Source: Dipteris shenzhenensis (lineage: Eukaryota; Polypodiophyta; Polypodiopsida; Gleicheniales). Taken from it: DNA of 64,000 bases. The position numbers and the translations under genes were made by a program. The notes under the pieces were generated by a model. The model was not told the DNA's origin. It saw nothing but the letters and a program-made list of their open reading frames with translations, and made no database searches. Shown here one piece after another: positions 62,296 to 64,000 of the stretch; position 1 is the stretch's first letter, and every line of letters begins with the position of its first letter. The stretch lies in NCBI GenBank assembly GCA_047967505.1, contig CM106540.1; one strand, written 5' to 3'.

Positions 62296-63737
62296 TGGAC
62301 CATCATGAAGTAGGCCTTCCCTGAAGATGATGATTCCAGGGAATCAAAGAAGGACTGAGCATTACATTCCATCACACCCCTTTAATGGGAATGTCCTTCC
62401 TCTGAGTCAAACCAAGAGCTTGTCGGTGTTTCTCAAAACCCTATTTACTGAGTGGTTTGGTAAAGATGTCTGCAACATTCTCTTTGCTATCACAATGCTA
62501 CAGTGTGATGTCACCAAGTAACACTCTTTCTCTGATGAAGTGCTTTCTGACATCAATGTGCTTTGTCCTCGAGTGATATACTGGATTCTTGCCAATGCTC
62601 GAGCCGACTGATTATCACAATATATTGTTGTTGGCTTTGATTCATCAAAGTAATCTATTTTTGACAATAGTCTTCTGAGCCATATAGCCTCACATGCACC
62701 TCTAGTGAGTGCCCTATATTCTGCTTCACTCGAAGACAAAGAAACAATTGTTTGTTTATTTGACAACCATGATGTAGCACCTTGACCAAGGAAAAATACA
62801 TATACCTGTGTCGATCCCTTGGTCTCATTATCTTTGGCATAGTCACACTATCACAGTATCCATGCAACCTTGGATGACTTCCTTTGTATTCTATCCCAAA
62901 CTGTCTTGTACCTCTAATGTATCTCAAGACTCTTTTGGCTGCATTCCAGTGAGACTATTTTGGATTTGACATAAACTGTGCTAGTAAACTTACACCATAA
63001 CAAATATTTAGCTGTGTGATAGTCAAATATATAAGAGATCCAATGAGCTACTTGTAGTACTTGTCATTGACTGTAGGCTTTTTTGAATCTTTAGTAAGTT
63101 TCAAACTCTGTTCCATGGGAGTGGTTGCAATCTTGCAATCTGCCATATGAAACTTATTTAGGAGACTGTCAACATATTTGAGCTGACTCATAAAGGTGCT
63201 GTCCAAATCTCTCCAGAACTCAATACCAAGACAATAGTGCATGCGCCAATATCTTTCATGTTGAACTTTGCAGATAATTCTTGTTTCAATTTCTTGATGA
63301 AGCTATCCTTTCTTTCGGTCACAATCAAATCATCTACGTACAAAAGTGCAATAGTAATGTCTTCCCCTTGAACTTTGTAGCAGAAAGTATGATCTGCAAT
63401 GGATTTCATGTATCCCAGATCAAAAAAATACTTGTTGATTCTGCTATACCAACTTTTGCATGCTTGCTTTAAGCCTAGAGACTCTTCTTGAGATGGAAAA
63501 TCTGATTCTTCTTTCCTAGTTCAACATAACCTACTAGTTGTTGTATGTAGACTTTCTCGTCTAGGTAACCATTGAGAAATGTATTCTTGACATCGAGCTA
63601 GTACACATTCCATCTGCTGAGTGTCGCTAGTGATATCAAGAACTATATGGAATCCATCTTTCCTATTGGAGCATAAGTCTCATCATAATCTTGACCATAT
63701 TGCTGTGCAAATCCTTTTGCAACTAGTCTGGCTTTTG
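62296..63737 (-). mobile_element. Copia-D: fragment of the Copia-C family
   Basis: Minus strand: RT (from 63737), RNase H (to 62407), polypurine tract (62386-62377) and the first 80 bp or so of the 3' LTR (62376-62296), cut off at TTCATGATG. The RT N-terminal end at 63737 adjoins a sequence with LTR-like start. Stops and frame changes differ from Copia-C. Confidence 0.9.
62407..63737 (-). pseudogene. Copia-D reverse transcriptase and RNase H
   Basis: 63737-63420: [20 protein letters not shown] region and SRINKYFFDLGYMK. 63409-63188: YKVQGEDITIALLYVDDLIV with catalytic YVDD and LKQELSAKFNMKDIG. 63242-63048: MHYCLGIEFWRDLDSTFMSQ and ATTPMEQSLKLTKDSKK. RNase H: RYIRGTRQFGIEYKGSHPRL (62927), SNKQTIVSLSSSEAEYRALT and RGACEAIWLRRLLSKIDYFD (62766-62580), YCDNQSARAL. 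Several indels. Copia-C has YIDD where this copy has YVDD. Confidence 0.9.
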
Positions 63738-63870
63738 TTAAATTACACGGCGCAGCGGAATAGAAACTGAACAAAGAATAGAGAGTACATAGCAAACTAG
63801 AGATAAACAAAATTTTCCTTCAATACTGATGTAGTACAGATGATGGCTTTTGCAACTAGTCTGGCTTTTG
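63713..63870. repeat. 25-bp direct repeat, 132-bp period
   Basis: CTTTTGCAACTAGTCTGGCT plus TTTGT occurs at about 63714-63738 and 63846-63870. The first copy is part of Copia-D (encoding KARLVAKG in reverse). Between them lies about 107 bp starting TTAAATTACACGGCGCAGCG. Confidence 0.85.
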
Positions 63871-64000
63871 TCCACCCGTGCGCTCAGATCACGATCTAGA
63901 TAGATACTAGTTGAAGAGCTACTAGCTGGAAGATCTCTATTGGAAGATTTGATCGATCTGATACAATGGACTAGGGAGGTCACCTCTTTATAGCTATGAG
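63739..64000. other. Unassigned sequence to the right edge
   Basis: Apart from the repeated 25 bp, no coding match. A TGTTAAATTACACGGCGCAG string at 63736 would suit the start of an LTR, but without the other end this is a guess. Confidence 0.35.

Overview
The window is almost entirely layered transposable elements from a repeat-rich nuclear genome. The mix points to a land plant: L1-type LINEs whose ORF1 carries a CCHC zinc knuckle, chromodomain-bearing Ty3/gypsy elements, Ty1/copia elements, a Helitron Rep/helicase relic, and LTR elements whose primer-binding site matches the 3' end of initiator-Met tRNA. The families feel more like a fern, lycophyte or other non-flowering plant than a grass or eudicot, but that is only an impression. 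I found no convincing single-copy host gene, no tRNA or rRNA gene and nothing bacterial.

Layout. 1-12.6 kb: an old plus-strand LINE ('LINE-0') is broken by two minus-strand L1-type LINEs of one family. LINE-1 (1-4149) runs off the left edge and its ORF2 is open for all 482 visible codons. LINE-2 (4422-11468) is full length, carries premature stops, and has a perfect 18-bp target-site duplication. 12.6-20 kb: scraps, comprising dispersed repeats, a gag zinc-knuckle scrap, the 5' part of a different LINE clade, a copia RT fragment, and a 1187-bp LTR with primer site and coiled-coil gag. 20-32.8 kb: LINE-3, minus strand, with a complete Ty3/gypsy element (Gypsy-A, 25852-32568) inserted in its 5' leader. 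32.8-37.3 kb: mostly unassigned DNA with one LINE ORF1 scrap. 37.3-44 kb: Gypsy-B, the same family. 44.5-48.9 kb: Copia-A, complete in its LTRs but internally deleted. 49-51.3 kb: LINE 3' ends and a retroposed insert, separated by (TG)n. 53-55.6 kb: a 5'-truncated copia element (Copia-C). 56.1-57.3 kb: dense (CT)n, (CATA)n and (CA)n with a SINE-like module. 58.5-60.2 kb: a second gypsy lineage, minus. 60.2-61.4 kb: Helitron Rep and helicase pieces. 62.3-63.7 kb: Copia-D, minus, the same family as Copia-C.

How the parts work. The LINEs encode an RNA-binding ORF1 and an ORF2 with AP-type endonuclease, reverse transcriptase and a Cys/His finger. Three LINE copies of two types share a 4-nt ATGA overlap between the ORF1 stop and the ORF2 start, which suggests coupled translation. 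LINE-1 and LINE-2 also share an ORF1 C-terminal domain I do not recognise. The gypsy elements encode gag-protease-RT-RNase H-integrase-chromodomain in one frame. The paired copies allow direct comparison of decay: premature stops are dominated by CAG-to-TAG changes, as expected from deamination of methylated CHG sites. Three LTR elements have both LTRs and matching 5-bp target duplications.
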